A stretch of DNA of 64,000 bases from Temperatibacter sp965603205 (GTDB lineage: Bacteria > Pseudomonadota > Alphaproteobacteria > Sphingomonadales > Kordiimonadaceae): contig CBFDCC010000006.1 of assembly GCA_965603205.1 (NCBI GenBank), positions 186,001 through 250,000 of the forward strand, given 5' to 3'. A program made the position numbers and the translations under genes. Below the pieces are notes generated by a model. The model saw nothing but the letters and a program-made list of their open reading frames with translations. It did not search any database and was not told the origin of the DNA. Below, in pieces: positions 18,771-26,680 of this stretch. Every line of letters starts with the position of its first letter. Position 1 is the first letter of the stretch.

Positions 18771-19570
18771 GCCCGCTCTTCAATTTTTACCAAATCCCAC
18801 AATGCGTCCATTTCTTCTAGGTTAGATGTTTCTGGGGATTTACCCATGGCAACTAATTTAGATTCTACTTGTCTAAATCTTCTCTCGAATTTGGCATTGG
18901 CGGACCGCAAGCTTTCCTCTGAATCTACTTTCAAATGACGCCCTAAGTTCACGTAAACAAACATTAAATCACCAAACTCTTCAAAGACTTTATCCTGCGC
19001 ACCAGGTTTGTCAATCTCGTCCACTAGCTCCGTCATTTCTTCTTGAATTTTATCAAGAACCATCGATGTTTCAGGCCAGTCGAAACCAACCCGAGCCGCG
19101 CGTTTTTGTAATTTTATAGAGCGCATCAAGGCGGGTAACCCCTTAGTCAAGCCATCTAATACACTGGCAGTTTCACCGCGCTCTGTTGCTTTGTTTGTGC
19201 GCTCAGTTGCCTTTTGTTCTTCCCAGGCCACTGTTTGCGCGTCGGCATCTTCAATAGTTGCATCACCAAATACATGGGGGTGGCGGCGTACCATTTTGTC
19301 ACAAATGCCCTGAACAACATCATCAAATGTAAAATGACCTTCTTCCGCTGCTATTTGACTATGGAACACCACTTGAAACAACAAGTCACCTAGCTCGTCT
19401 TTTAGGCTATCCATATCGTTGTCACGGATAGTTTCCTCGACTTCATAGGCCTCTTCAATGGTGTGCGGTACGATGGATTCAAAAGTTTGCTCTACATCCC
19501 ATGGGCAACCAGTTTTTGGATTACGTAATTTTGCCATTATAGTCAGTAAATCGTTGATTTTTTGTGTCAT
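18767..19570 (-). CDS. mazG: Nucleoside triphosphate pyrophosphohydrolase MazG
   Basis: An all-alpha NTP pyrophosphohydrolase with two MazG domains, hydrolysing NTPs or dNTPs to monophosphates (house-cleaning and (p)ppGpp-related roles are known in E. coli). The N-terminal motif MAKLRNPKTGCPWD, the metal-binding EEAYEVEETI...DELGDLLFQV and a second EExxE-like segment (EEMTELVDEI...FGDLMFVYVN) are present. I chose ATG 19570, which follows AGGACG and gives 267 residues. The open frame extends upstream to 19645, but those 25 residues are not family-like. Confidence 0.94.
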   Translation of the reverse strand: MTQKINDLLTIMAKLRNPKTGCPWDVEQTFESIVPHTIEEAYEVEETIRDNDMDSLKDELGDLLFQVVFHSQIAAEEGHFTFDDVVQGICDKMVRRHPHVFGDATIEDADAQTVAWEEQKATERTNKATERGETASVLDGLTKGLPALMRSIKLQKRAARVGFDWPETSMVLDKIQEEMTELVDEIDKPGAQDKVFEEFGDLMFVYVNLGRHLKVDSEESLRSANAKFERRFRQVESKLVAMGKSPETSNLEEMDALWDLVKIEERA

Positions 19571-19644
19571 GTAGCGTCCTATAGGTAATATATCTGTAAT
19601 ATGAAATGTGTAATGTCTAATCTGTAGATTATGGGAACGAGCCA

Positions 19645-20517
19645 ATGTGTCAACGTATCAAATACTTTAGTATCTTTTTATTTTTAATTACTACCGCTGC
19701 AATGGCGATTGATACATCTGATTTAAAATGGTCAGAGGGACAAATTCCACAAGTGGCAGCTCACCGTGGTGGCCCTAGCATTGGACTGCCCGAAAACACA
19801 ATTGCCACACTTAAAAACAGCTATAGCTTTGGGGTTAAGATATTTGAAATTGATGTGCGTATGTCGGTTGATGGTGAATTAGTGTTATTTCATGATAATT
19901 CACTAAAGCGCCTTTACGGTGAAAGTGGTCGTTTTAAGAACACACCCTACAGCGCGCTAAAAGATAAGCCTCTTAAAGATTTCCGTGGTCAAAACACTAG
20001 TCATAAGATCGCGACACTGCGTGAGGCCCTAGAATGGGTGAAAGGGACAGATGCAATGCTTACCTTAGACCTTAAAACACTAGATCTGCTGGATCCCGTT
20101 AAGGATATGGCAGAGCAGGTGGGCGTTACAGATAAAGTAATTCTGATTGCCTACAAGCAATCAAGTGCCATTCTATTTCAAGGTGCTGCACCGTGGGTAT
20201 ATGTTTCAGCGCCTTTTAAGGGGGGCGCCCCATCAGTTGTAAAGGCAGCGTCAGAAGGCCTTGATCTATCGCGCACTATAGCGTGGCTCGGCACCAAGGA
20301 AGTTGATGAGACTCTGGTTACTGCACTTCATAGCCGCGGTATTATCACACAGTTTGGGACGTTGCGGTCTAAGGGAAAATCCCATGACCAGAGAATATTT
20401 GAAGCGAAAAACCCTTGTCTATACCTCGCCTTTATACAATCCGGTGTTGATATTATTGCCACAGACCGCCCGCGCACTGTTGACGCTGTGATCACAGGCA
20501 AAAAGGTCTGTAATTAA
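19645..20517 (+). CDS. Secreted glycerophosphodiester phosphodiesterase
   Basis: A 290-residue GDPD-family TIM-barrel enzyme, releasing glycerol-3-phosphate from glycerophosphodiesters. An N-terminal signal peptide (about residues 1-21, hydrophobic core IFLFLITTAAMA) points to the periplasm. The catalytic pattern is clear: AAHRGGPSIGLPENT with the first catalytic His, FEIDVRMSVDGELVLFHD with Glu/Asp metal ligands and the second His, and a C-terminal GVDIIATDRP. Its stop codon overlaps the start of the next gene (TAATG), so they are co-transcribed. Confidence 0.9.
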   Translation: MCQRIKYFSIFLFLITTAAMAIDTSDLKWSEGQIPQVAAHRGGPSIGLPENTIATLKNSYSFGVKIFEIDVRMSVDGELVLFHDNSLKRLYGESGRFKNTPYSALKDKPLKDFRGQNTSHKIATLREALEWVKGTDAMLTLDLKTLDLLDPVKDMAEQVGVTDKVILIAYKQSSAILFQGAAPWVYVSAPFKGGAPSVVKAASEGLDLSRTIAWLGTKEVDETLVTALHSRGIITQFGTLRSKGKSHDQRIFEAKNPCLYLAFIQSGVDIIATDRPRTVDAVITGKKVCN

Positions 20518-20963
20518 TGGATAGCGCAACAATTGACGCACTTATAAGTGACTTTGAACATTCTGCAGTCAGTAGAGATCGCTGGACACACATTGCTCAT
20601 CTTGTCATTGCTGTTGTATATCTACGCAAATATGCCTCTATAGACGTTGCCTTAAATGCACTAAAACCTATGATATTAGCTCTGAATGCATCTAATGGTG
20701 TGGAAAATACGGAAACAAATGGCTATCATCATAGTGTGACTAAATTTATGTTGATCGCCGTTGATATGCTCATGGGTAATGAAACCCTCTATGAGGACGT
20801 TGAGACTGTATTAGCATCCGAATTACGCTCTGGTAAATTTCCTTTTTATTTCTATTCGCACCAATGCTTAGGTTCAATTGAATGCCGTAAGGAGTGGGTA
20901 AACCCTGATCTACGCGATATAGATATGTTGCCATCCATGCTGGCGATCAAAGCAGGCATATAA
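20517..20963 (+). CDS. Conserved hypothetical protein with WTHxAHL motif
   Basis: A 148-residue, probably soluble, mostly helical protein. The pattern WTHIAHLVIA (about residues 22-31) and NGYHHSVTKF (about 67-76) has histidines spaced as in a metal-binding helical bundle. I recognise it only as a conserved hypothetical seen in various proteobacteria. It is translationally coupled to the GDPD gene upstream (overlapping TAATG) and lies 1 base from deoC, so all three form an operon. No function is claimed. Confidence 0.75.
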   Translation: MDSATIDALISDFEHSAVSRDRWTHIAHLVIAVVYLRKYASIDVALNALKPMILALNASNGVENTETNGYHHSVTKFMLIAVDMLMGNETLYEDVETVLASELRSGKFPFYFYSHQCLGSIECRKEWVNPDLRDIDMLPSMLAIKAGI

Positions 20964-20964
20964 A

Positions 20965-21840
20965 ATGACATTAATTGGCACGACACCCCCTGAGCTAAAG
21001 CAATTAATTAAGAATGCTAAGGCCATTGATCAAGAAAATGAAGCCATTACAGCCAAGTCGATTACTCTAATAGACCATACAAGCCTATCAGACACGCCCG
21101 ATACACCAATGATGGGTATAGAAACGCCTGAACAGATTAAGGCACTTTGCAAGGCTGCTGTGGGCGAGGGCGATAATCATGTGGCCGCCGTGTGCGTTTA
21201 TCCTAATTTCATTGAGCTTGCACGTGAATGCTTAGACGGCAGTGGCGTTAAAGTGGCGGTTGTTCATAATTTTCCGCATGGGGATCAGGATATTGCTGAC
21301 GCCGTTGAGGATGTTAAAGCCAGCATTGATAATGGCGCTGAAGAAATAGATACGGTCGTGGATTATGCTAAATTTATAGGTGGGGGCGACGCATTACCAA
21401 TATTAGCAGCAGTAAGTGAGGTCTGTAAGCTATCAGATGTATCGCTAAAGATCATCTTAAAGGCCAGTGTTTATACAAACTACGACCATTTATATTACAT
21501 AGCCCAATTAGCATGTGAAGCAGGGGCTGACTTTGTTAAGACTTGCACGGGCAAACTACCAAAAGAGGGCTTTGGCGGTGGATCAGCAGATGTCTCAACG
21601 CTTGAGACTGGTGCTGTGGTGATAAAGGCAGTTGCAGATTATAATAGAGATTTTGGCACATCTATAGGCGTTAAAATATCTGGTGGCGTTAAAACCCAAA
21701 TAGACTGTGCCAGATTCCATTATCTGGTAGAGCAGCTATTGGGGGAAGCATTTTATCATCCTGATACATTCAGGTATGGCGCCAGTTCTTTGCTAAGCAA
21801 TCTATTAAACACCAGTCTAACTAATTCGGAAAATTACTAA
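20965..21840 (+). CDS. deoC: Deoxyribose-phosphate aldolase
   Basis: A 291-residue class I aldolase cleaving 2-deoxyribose-5-phosphate into acetaldehyde and glyceraldehyde-3-phosphate. The Schiff-base lysine lies in LKIILKASVYTN, the proton-relay lysine in KISGGVK near the C-terminus, and DFVKTCTGK matches the family phosphate-loop region. It belongs to the longer (about 290 residue) DeoC form. It is the last gene of the GDPD-hypothetical-deoC operon; a weak ATTACA...TGTAAT hairpin lies just after the stop. Confidence 0.95.
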   Translation: MTLIGTTPPELKQLIKNAKAIDQENEAITAKSITLIDHTSLSDTPDTPMMGIETPEQIKALCKAAVGEGDNHVAAVCVYPNFIELARECLDGSGVKVAVVHNFPHGDQDIADAVEDVKASIDNGAEEIDTVVDYAKFIGGGDALPILAAVSEVCKLSDVSLKIILKASVYTNYDHLYYIAQLACEAGADFVKTCTGKLPKEGFGGGSADVSTLETGAVVIKAVADYNRDFGTSIGVKISGGVKTQIDCARFHYLVEQLLGEAFYHPDTFRYGASSLLSNLLNTSLTNSENY

Positions 21841-21935
21841 TAATTACAATGTATTAACTGTAATATTCGCCGAACTTGTACCTAGTAATAAACTATAGTA
21901 TGGTTAACGTATCATTATAACTAAGGGAGGGTGTT

Positions 21936-22682
21936 ATGGGGTTTCTCATTTTACTGTATGGAGTAGTTGTATATGTTTTTTTCTTTGCTGTTTTCTTATA
22001 TATGACAGCATTTATGGGCGGGGATATGCTCGCTTTTCTAGGGGCGCCTAAAACTGTCGATACAGGTGTAACGCCAGGTTTTTATCTGGGTTCAGTTGCC
22101 AGCAATATCATGCTGATGCTTTTATTTGCAGTGCAGCATAGCGTTATGGCCAGACCTGGCTTTAAGCGCATTTTAACCAAAGTCGTGCCACAGTCTATGG
22201 AACGTGGTGTCTATCTAATCGCCACAAACATCGTATTGATTGCACTGTTCGTCTACTGGCAGCCTATGCCAGCGGTGGTTTGGGCTATGGAGCCTGGTAT
22301 ATGGCCAACCGTTATGATGGTTGGTTTCTTTGTTGGTATGGCTATTGTGTTACTATCCACATTCCTGATCAATCACTTTGATCTATTTGGCCTGCGTCAG
22401 GTTTGGTATCATTATAAGGGCGAAGAAGCGCCAGAAATACCGTTTGGTACACCAATGCTGTATAAGCATGTGCGCCATCCGCTGTATCTAGGTTTCTTGC
22501 TTGCGCTGTGGTGTATTCCAACCATGACAGTAGGGCATCTGCTATTCTCTAGCGTGATGACAGCCTATATACTGGTTGCTATTGGCTATGAAGAGCGTGA
22601 TCTACTAACGCACTTTGGCGATACATACCGCGACTATATGGACAAGGTGCCTAGCATCCTACCACTCGGCCGCCGTAAATAG
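21936..22682 (+). CDS. mddA: MddA/NnrU-like membrane methyltransferase
   Basis: A 248-residue membrane protein with about six helices and the isoprenylcysteine-methyltransferase-type C-terminus (KHVRHPLYLGFLLALW ... EERDLLTHFGDTYRDYM), which binds S-adenosylmethionine. The HSVMARPGFKRILTKVVPQSMERGVY and WQPMPAVVW segments resemble methanethiol S-methyltransferase MddA, which makes dimethyl sulfide from methanethiol; older annotations call such proteins NnrU. The DMS-forming role is inference from family resemblance. A very strong AAGGGAGG ribosome binding site precedes the ATG and a terminator follows at 22707-22734. Confidence 0.75.
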   Translation: MGFLILLYGVVVYVFFFAVFLYMTAFMGGDMLAFLGAPKTVDTGVTPGFYLGSVASNIMLMLLFAVQHSVMARPGFKRILTKVVPQSMERGVYLIATNIVLIALFVYWQPMPAVVWAMEPGIWPTVMMVGFFVGMAIVLLSTFLINHFDLFGLRQVWYHYKGEEAPEIPFGTPMLYKHVRHPLYLGFLLALWCIPTMTVGHLLFSSVMTAYILVAIGYEERDLLTHFGDTYRDYMDKVPSILPLGRRK

Positions 22683-22706
22683 ATAGACACAGATTTATAA
22701 TCTAAG

Positions 22707-22734
22707 AGAAAGGCAGGGTAACTCCTGCCTTTCT
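22707..22734 (+). terminator. Rho-independent terminator after mddA
   Basis: AGAAAGGCAGG (22707-22717) and CCTGCCTTTCT (22724-22734) form a perfect 11-bp stem with a 6-base loop, 25 bases after the mddA stop. The arm ends in TTTCTT, so termination on the + strand is likely. It is the last host element before the accessory island. Confidence 0.8.
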
Positions 22735-22753
22735 TATATCGATCATTCAACAC

Positions 22754-22820
22754 GCCGTCATACCCGCGCAGGCGGGAATCTAGTTGTTTAGAAAGACTCC
22801 CATCTTCTTGGGAGTGACGG
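22754..22820. repeat. REP-like intergenic repeat (GTCATnCCCGC family)
   Basis: GCCGTCATACCCGCGCAGG is followed by a GC-rich inverted segment (CCCGC...GCGGG) and then CTCCCATCTTCTTGGGAG (stem CTCCCA/TGGGAG) ending in GTGACGG. The block is bounded by GTCA and TGAC in opposite orientation, as in the dispersed intergenic repeats common in alphaproteobacteria. A related copy is at 60889-60948. It lies between the mddA terminator and the left Xer site, a 300-base stretch without genes. Confidence 0.6.
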
Positions 22821-22900
22821 TTTAAGTTTAGAGTGAGACAAAATTACCTGAACCACACTCAGTTCTTCATTCGACGACTTGATAATAAATATAGTTATTA

Positions 22901-22928
22901 ATAGCGTATAATTTATATAAAGACAATA
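22901..22928 (+). other. Left Xer/dif-like junction (attL candidate)
   Basis: A 28-bp dif-format site: XerC-type arm ATAGCGTATAA (22901-22911), centre TTTATA (22912-22917), then a poor XerD-type arm TAAAGACAATA. Compared with E. coli dif (XerC arm GGTGCGCATAA, XerD arm TTATGTTAAAT) the left arm matches 7/11 and the right arm only 5/11. GCGTATAATTTATAT (22904-22918) recurs exactly at 30598-30612. I read it as host XerC arm joined to element 1. Confidence 0.65.
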
Positions 22929-22985
22929 AATACAATGGCTTATCACCATGTAATGTAACATTCATTAGGTATGTGGAGTCTAACT

Positions 22986-23540
22986 TCATTCTGATTTAGC
23001 CCCTAAGCATTCATTAAGTATAGATAACTCTTGGGGGGCCCAATTCAGAAGACTATATAGTGCCCATAGACCAACTATAGTAGGTGTTAGAAATTCAATA
23101 TAAAAAAGAAGAACATATGATGTTTTCGCTTTACTATGTGAAAATAGATTTCGTGCCATATGGTCCACCTGTGATTTAATGTGATCAGGTGATCTTTGGG
23201 CTTCTATTTGCACTTTTAGTTCATCAAAAGATTGCTTAGCTTCTTTAATTTCGTTAGCTATAGGTCTGATTTCATCAGATGCTAATGGGTAATCTTGAGA
23301 AAATGCAATAATCGATATTAGGATAAAATAAACGACCGCGCTTACTAAAAAAAACCTCACATGATCACCACTAACACTAATGCCACTTAATAAACCGTTG
23401 ACCGATATGTTTTGTGAAGCGCCATTTGCGAAAGCAAGAGCTATCAAAGAGAATACAAAAAGTCGACGTAATAGTGCTCTAGTATTGTCACTTAATCCTC
23501 TTGGTATATATCCACTTGTAGTGATAGATTGCCCGGTCAT
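22986..23540 (-). CDS. Element 1 membrane protein of unknown function
   Basis: A 184-residue protein with three hydrophobic segments (about residues 25-43, 61-81 and 142-166). A charged, probably cytoplasmic helical region lies between the second and third (IANEIKEAKQSFDELKVQIEAQ, coiled-coil-like). It starts directly after the stop of the upstream HTH gene (TAA then ATG), implying translational coupling. It is the leftmost gene of the island, ending 58 bases from the left Xer site. No family recognised; a phage exclusion, immunity or virion-membrane role are all possible. Confidence 0.7.
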   Translation of the reverse strand: MTGQSITTSGYIPRGLSDNTRALLRRLFVFSLIALAFANGASQNISVNGLLSGISVSGDHVRFFLVSAVVYFILISIIAFSQDYPLASDEIRPIANEIKEAKQSFDELKVQIEAQRSPDHIKSQVDHMARNLFSHSKAKTSYVLLFYIEFLTPTIVGLWALYSLLNWAPQELSILNECLGAKSE

Positions 23541-24062
23541 TTAAGTTGCTCCTTGTAGTAATTCAGCTTCAATTTCACGTCTTTTTTTGGCTATAGTTTT
23601 TTCATTACATTTTAGTTCTACAGCTATTTGCTTGTCTGTCTTTTTCTGTTTTTTGCCAGCTATAATCACAGCCCTATAGTGTTTCTGCTTTTCTTTTTTA
23701 AGGTGTCCTAAATAGTACCTATGATACATTTGAATATCAGTAGTGGTCTCGTTCATTTCAGTAGCTATAGCCGCGAATGCAGGGTAACGCTCTTCCCCAG
23801 ATTTTAGTCGGCTTTGAAGCTCCTCATGAATTTCAGCTCCAAGTTCTAACGACTTTGATTTGTTGACCGCATATATATCATTCTGATGAGCAGGGGCAGC
23901 TTCTGGTGATGGTTGAACAGGGGCTTGAGCCATGTTTGGGAAAAACAAGGGCCTTGCTCTAGGTGTAAAGATTAATGTGCCATCAGGAAGCTCAGAAACA
24001 AGGGCAATAGCCTCTTGCTGATCAATTGGAGTCACTGTATGCTCTGGATACGAATTAGCCAT
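23541..24062 (-). CDS. Element 1 protein with C-terminal HTH
   Basis: A 173-residue protein. The N-terminal half is proline/alanine-rich and probably disordered. The C-terminal part (about residues 127-170) is basic, with a Q/K-rich stretch and a predicted helix-turn-helix (KTDKQIAVELKCNEKTIAKKRREIEAEL) of the homeodomain-like type. A strong GGAGGTG ribosome binding site precedes the ATG. Coupled to the membrane protein gene downstream. Similar C-terminal HTH layouts are seen at 29864-30526 and 39347-39817 in this island, suggesting a recurrent small-element regulator design. Target unknown. Confidence 0.7.
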   Translation of the reverse strand: MANSYPEHTVTPIDQQEAIALVSELPDGTLIFTPRARPLFFPNMAQAPVQPSPEAAPAHQNDIYAVNKSKSLELGAEIHEELQSRLKSGEERYPAFAAIATEMNETTTDIQMYHRYYLGHLKKEKQKHYRAVIIAGKKQKKTDKQIAVELKCNEKTIAKKRREIEAELLQGAT

Positions 24063-24131
24063 GTAACACCTCCGTATTCGGTGGTGCTTCAGGTGGGTAT
24101 GATGACCCTAGGCTATATGTGAGTTGTTGGT

Positions 24132-25022
24132 TCAATTCTTTTCGTCATCCAGAGAGCTCGGGGCGGTCTGCAAACTTCCCGAGCTTTCTTTATTTTCTTC
24201 AGGTTGAGTTTTTCTATAAGTAGATACAGCTTCTTGAAATTCCTCTTCGCCATCAGGTCTACCAAACCATAACTCATCAGCTGAGCTTACATGAGGATAT
24301 TGTCTATCACTTCTGTCATTATAAAAATTAGGTGCCTCATACTTAACACCTAGTTTGTCAGCAATCTCTTTTGCATTAGCAAGGTGGAGATCAGTCGCGC
24401 CTTGATATTTCCAATCAGCATGCATATCTTCTTTACAAGACGGATGATCATACTCTCTTGCAATTGGCATAAAGTTTCCCGATTTAATCATTTTATTTTC
24501 AAAGTTACTTTGAGCATTAAAAATTTGTACCACCATGTCCAGTTTTTCTAAAAGAGACTTATTTCCATGCCCTTCTTGTTTTGGGCTAAGTAAGTCTTGT
24601 AAAAAGGTCCGCATCAAATGGTTTTCATGAAGCAAAGTCAAATACTGATCTTTAATATAAGTTAAATATGGGTTTCCTCGATTGATTTTAAATTCATTGC
24701 CAGCGACAAATTGATCTGCTCCAGACAAAGAAGCTTGCAATAGAATTAGTGGGTCAAGTCCTAATTCTATTGCAAGCTTGGCAAGTTTATTGGCAGGTGG
24801 AATTTGCCCATCTTCATCGATGCCTGCGCGTTCATATCTAACGATAGAATTTTGACTTACGCCTGATCGCCATGACAGTTCATGACGAGTGTATCCTTTA
24901 GCTTCCCTGCCTTGCCGTAATATTTTTCCTAGACACAATACTTTATCTTCAGAAAAACCATCGTTTTCTAGTTTATCCCTCATTGGCGTATCAGAGTTTT
25001 GAGTTTTTCTTGTTTTTATCAT
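24132..25022 (-). CDS. XRE-family regulator, element 1
   Basis: About 296 residues. An N-terminal Cro/C1-type HTH (LGKILRQGREAKGYTRHELS ... SGVSQNSIVRYERAG, then ANKLAKLAIELGLDPLILL) covers about residues 33-100, followed by a C-terminal region without a recognised domain (no LexA-type Ser-Lys protease motif seen). I start it at ATG 25022, behind GGTGAG; a GTG at 25037 in the same frame would add 5 residues. It diverges from the 25203-26587 cargo pair, so it may control that promoter. The HTH-coding region contains a perfect 19-bp inverted repeat (24731-24779). Confidence 0.8.
   Translation of the reverse strand: MIKTRKTQNSDTPMRDKLENDGFSEDKVLCLGKILRQGREAKGYTRHELSWRSGVSQNSIVRYERAGIDEDGQIPPANKLAKLAIELGLDPLILLQASLSGADQFVAGNEFKINRGNPYLTYIKDQYLTLLHENHLMRTFLQDLLSPKQEGHGNKSLLEKLDMVVQIFNAQSNFENKMIKSGNFMPIAREYDHPSCKEDMHADWKYQGATDLHLANAKEIADKLGVKYEAPNFYNDRSDRQYPHVSSADELWFGRPDGEEEFQEAVSTYRKTQPEENKESSGSLQTAPSSLDDEKN
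24731..24779. repeat. Perfect 19-bp inverted repeat inside the XRE gene
   Basis: AAGCTTGCAATAGAATTAG (24731-24749) and its exact reverse complement (24761-24779) flank an 11-base spacer. The hairpin sits wholly in coding sequence (residues KLAIELGLDPLILLQAS), so both coding and palindrome constraints are met. Candidate roles: single-strand origin of the rolling-circle element, folded attP, mRNA hairpin or operator. None is demonstrated. Confidence 0.85.
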
Positions 25023-25202
25023 AGGTGTGATTCTCACCTAATTAGTAAAAGTAATCAAGCAGTTTTACCCGAAAAGTATAAATGACCTACATCTCTATGT
25101 AAGCATATGAAATATAGATATAAATTAGTTATACCATTTATGAGGTGCATATGCTACAAGTTGCATTATTAATTAAGAAGTATATTTTAGGAATATTAAT
25201 TT

Positions 25203-25577
25203 ATGCAGTTCAAGGAAATTTTACCTGCTGACTGTCCTCCACAAGAGGCCCTTGAAGAGGGGTATGATAAACTATATCGCTTTGTTTATTCGGAGGACAT
25301 AGAGGAGAAGGACTTTTTTTCTCATGCAAAGCTAAGTATTGCGGCAGGTGCTGCTCCTTGTAGGAGAGCATCTTGTTCAATGTTCACTACTTTAGATTCC
25401 CTCAAGAAAAAAGTGACTAAAGCCCCTAGGTTAAGAAAATTTAAATTCGCTGTTGTTTTAAAAGTGCCAGCTGGTTCTGGTAAGATCATAGAGAATGGTT
25501 CTGGGCATGTTGATTTTTGGATGTCTAAAGACTATAAGCCATTGGATAACATCTTAGGTATTGAGGCAATAACATGA
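25203..25577 (+). CDS. Cargo gene A, unknown function
   Basis: A 124-residue soluble protein, no recognised family. It contains a CRRASC segment (residues about 52-57), a basic stretch (KKKVTKAPRLRKFKF) and a beta-rich C-terminal half ending GHVDFWMSKDYKP. The ATG follows AGGA. It overlaps the next gene by 4 bases (ATGA), so the two are a translationally coupled operon whose promoter region (25038-25202) it shares with the divergent XRE regulator. A two-gene unit next to its own regulator in a small mobile element is the usual layout of cargo such as toxin-antitoxin or anti-phage systems, but nothing in the protein proves that. Confidence 0.7.
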   Translation: MQFKEILPADCPPQEALEEGYDKLYRFVYSEDIEEKDFFSHAKLSIAAGAAPCRRASCSMFTTLDSLKKKVTKAPRLRKFKFAVVLKVPAGSGKIIENGSGHVDFWMSKDYKPLDNILGIEAIT

Positions 25578-26587
25578 GCATTAGAAGAAGGTCAGCTGAA
25601 TTACTTCAAACACTTATCTATGTTGATGAGCCTCAGTTATTGTTGTTAAAATCAAATAAGACCATGGTTCTCGCTATTGCTATAGAAAAAGAAGGACTAG
25701 TAGACCCTTTCTTCGGAGTGACAGTTTCGAATAAGGATTGGGAAGGTTACCTGAGAGGGGGCTGCGACTTAAGGTATTTATTTGAATTTCCCAAAACTAG
25801 GCGTTTATTTACGTTTGATATTGCTGATATCAAAAATAAAAAAGTAAAAATGGTACCTTATAATGAGAGTCCAATCTCTGAGGAACATATGCCATCTCAT
25901 GGTTTATTTTCATCAGATCACACAGAAGAGTATGATGCTTATTCAAGGTCGGAGTTTTACCATAAATTTTTAGTTGATGGTCAATGGGATTTGCCAGAAT
26001 TTGGTAGGTTTTATACTAAGTTTGGAGAGTGTTATTCATTTATGATTGCAATGAATAAATTGCGTTCAGTGGATGTTCTCCATGATGTAAAGAGGAAGAT
26101 CATTGATACCATTGGCCTCTATCCATGGAAGGGTGGAGGTAGCTATCTTCATTTTTACAAAGGGTTAGTTAAGCTCTTACAATTTGATGAAAGGTTAGAT
26201 GTAAAAGAAGTTCGGTATGCATCTCCCGGTCATGTCGAGGTTAGAGGCGATGAGAGTGCCTTCAAAGAAACTATTATGATTTTTGAAGCATATAATGAGA
26301 ACTATACAGAAATTCAAAAAGATTATGATGAACTTTATGATTTTTTACGGAAAAATAAATATCTAAAAACAGATGCAAAAGACTTTCCAAATGTTGGAGC
26401 TTCTAAGGATTATATGGATTTGAAAATCAGTTCAATCAACCAATCACTGAGCTTTCCTTATAATAACGAAATAGCAAAATTTTCTGAGAAAAATTCATTA
26501 GTTAGGGCCAAAGTAATCCTATCGTTTGTTAGACGTATAGATGATGCATTCCGTTTTCATGCAGAAGGTAGAGTTCGAATAAATTAA
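25574..26587 (+). CDS. Cargo gene B, unknown function (possibly DUF6575-like)
   Basis: A 337-residue soluble protein. The N-terminus (about residues 10-70: YVDEPQLLLLKSNK ... FFGVTVSNKDWEGYLRGGCDLRYLF) gives me a weak impression of the DUF6575 type of uncharacterised proteins, a resemblance by eye only. The rest is charged, mixed alpha/beta, without recognisable nuclease, NTPase or metal motifs. It overlaps gene A by 4 bases and is followed by a terminator at 26655-26679. The pair is AT-rich compared with the core genes. Function unknown; a defence or abortive-infection role is only a contextual possibility. Confidence 0.7.
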   Translation: MSIRRRSAELLQTLIYVDEPQLLLLKSNKTMVLAIAIEKEGLVDPFFGVTVSNKDWEGYLRGGCDLRYLFEFPKTRRLFTFDIADIKNKKVKMVPYNESPISEEHMPSHGLFSSDHTEEYDAYSRSEFYHKFLVDGQWDLPEFGRFYTKFGECYSFMIAMNKLRSVDVLHDVKRKIIDTIGLYPWKGGGSYLHFYKGLVKLLQFDERLDVKEVRYASPGHVEVRGDESAFKETIMIFEAYNENYTEIQKDYDELYDFLRKNKYLKTDAKDFPNVGASKDYMDLKISSINQSLSFPYNNEIAKFSEKNSLVRAKVILSFVRRIDDAFRFHAEGRVRIN

Positions 26588-26654
26588 TTATGAGGAAAAT
26601 AGGCTTTTCTCAATTTTTATTTTTGAGAATGCCACCCTCAAAGCCTTATCCATA

Positions 26655-26680
26655 AGGACGCCTAAGCGTCCTCTCTTTTT
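26655..26680 (+). terminator. Terminator of the cargo operon
   Basis: AGGACGC (26655-26661), loop CTAA and GCGTCCT (26666-26672), followed by CTCTTTTTTT. It ends the + strand cargo pair and overlaps the last codons of the convergent XRE gene. A second hairpin TTCTCA...TGAGAA (26607-26629) lies upstream and may serve the opposite strand. Confidence 0.75.

Noticed and set aside
25150..25230. Mini-frame of 26 codons after GAGGTG at 25142-25152
   Set aside because: The ribosome-binding-like sequence is too close to the ATG and the frame overlaps the 25203 gene; no further support.
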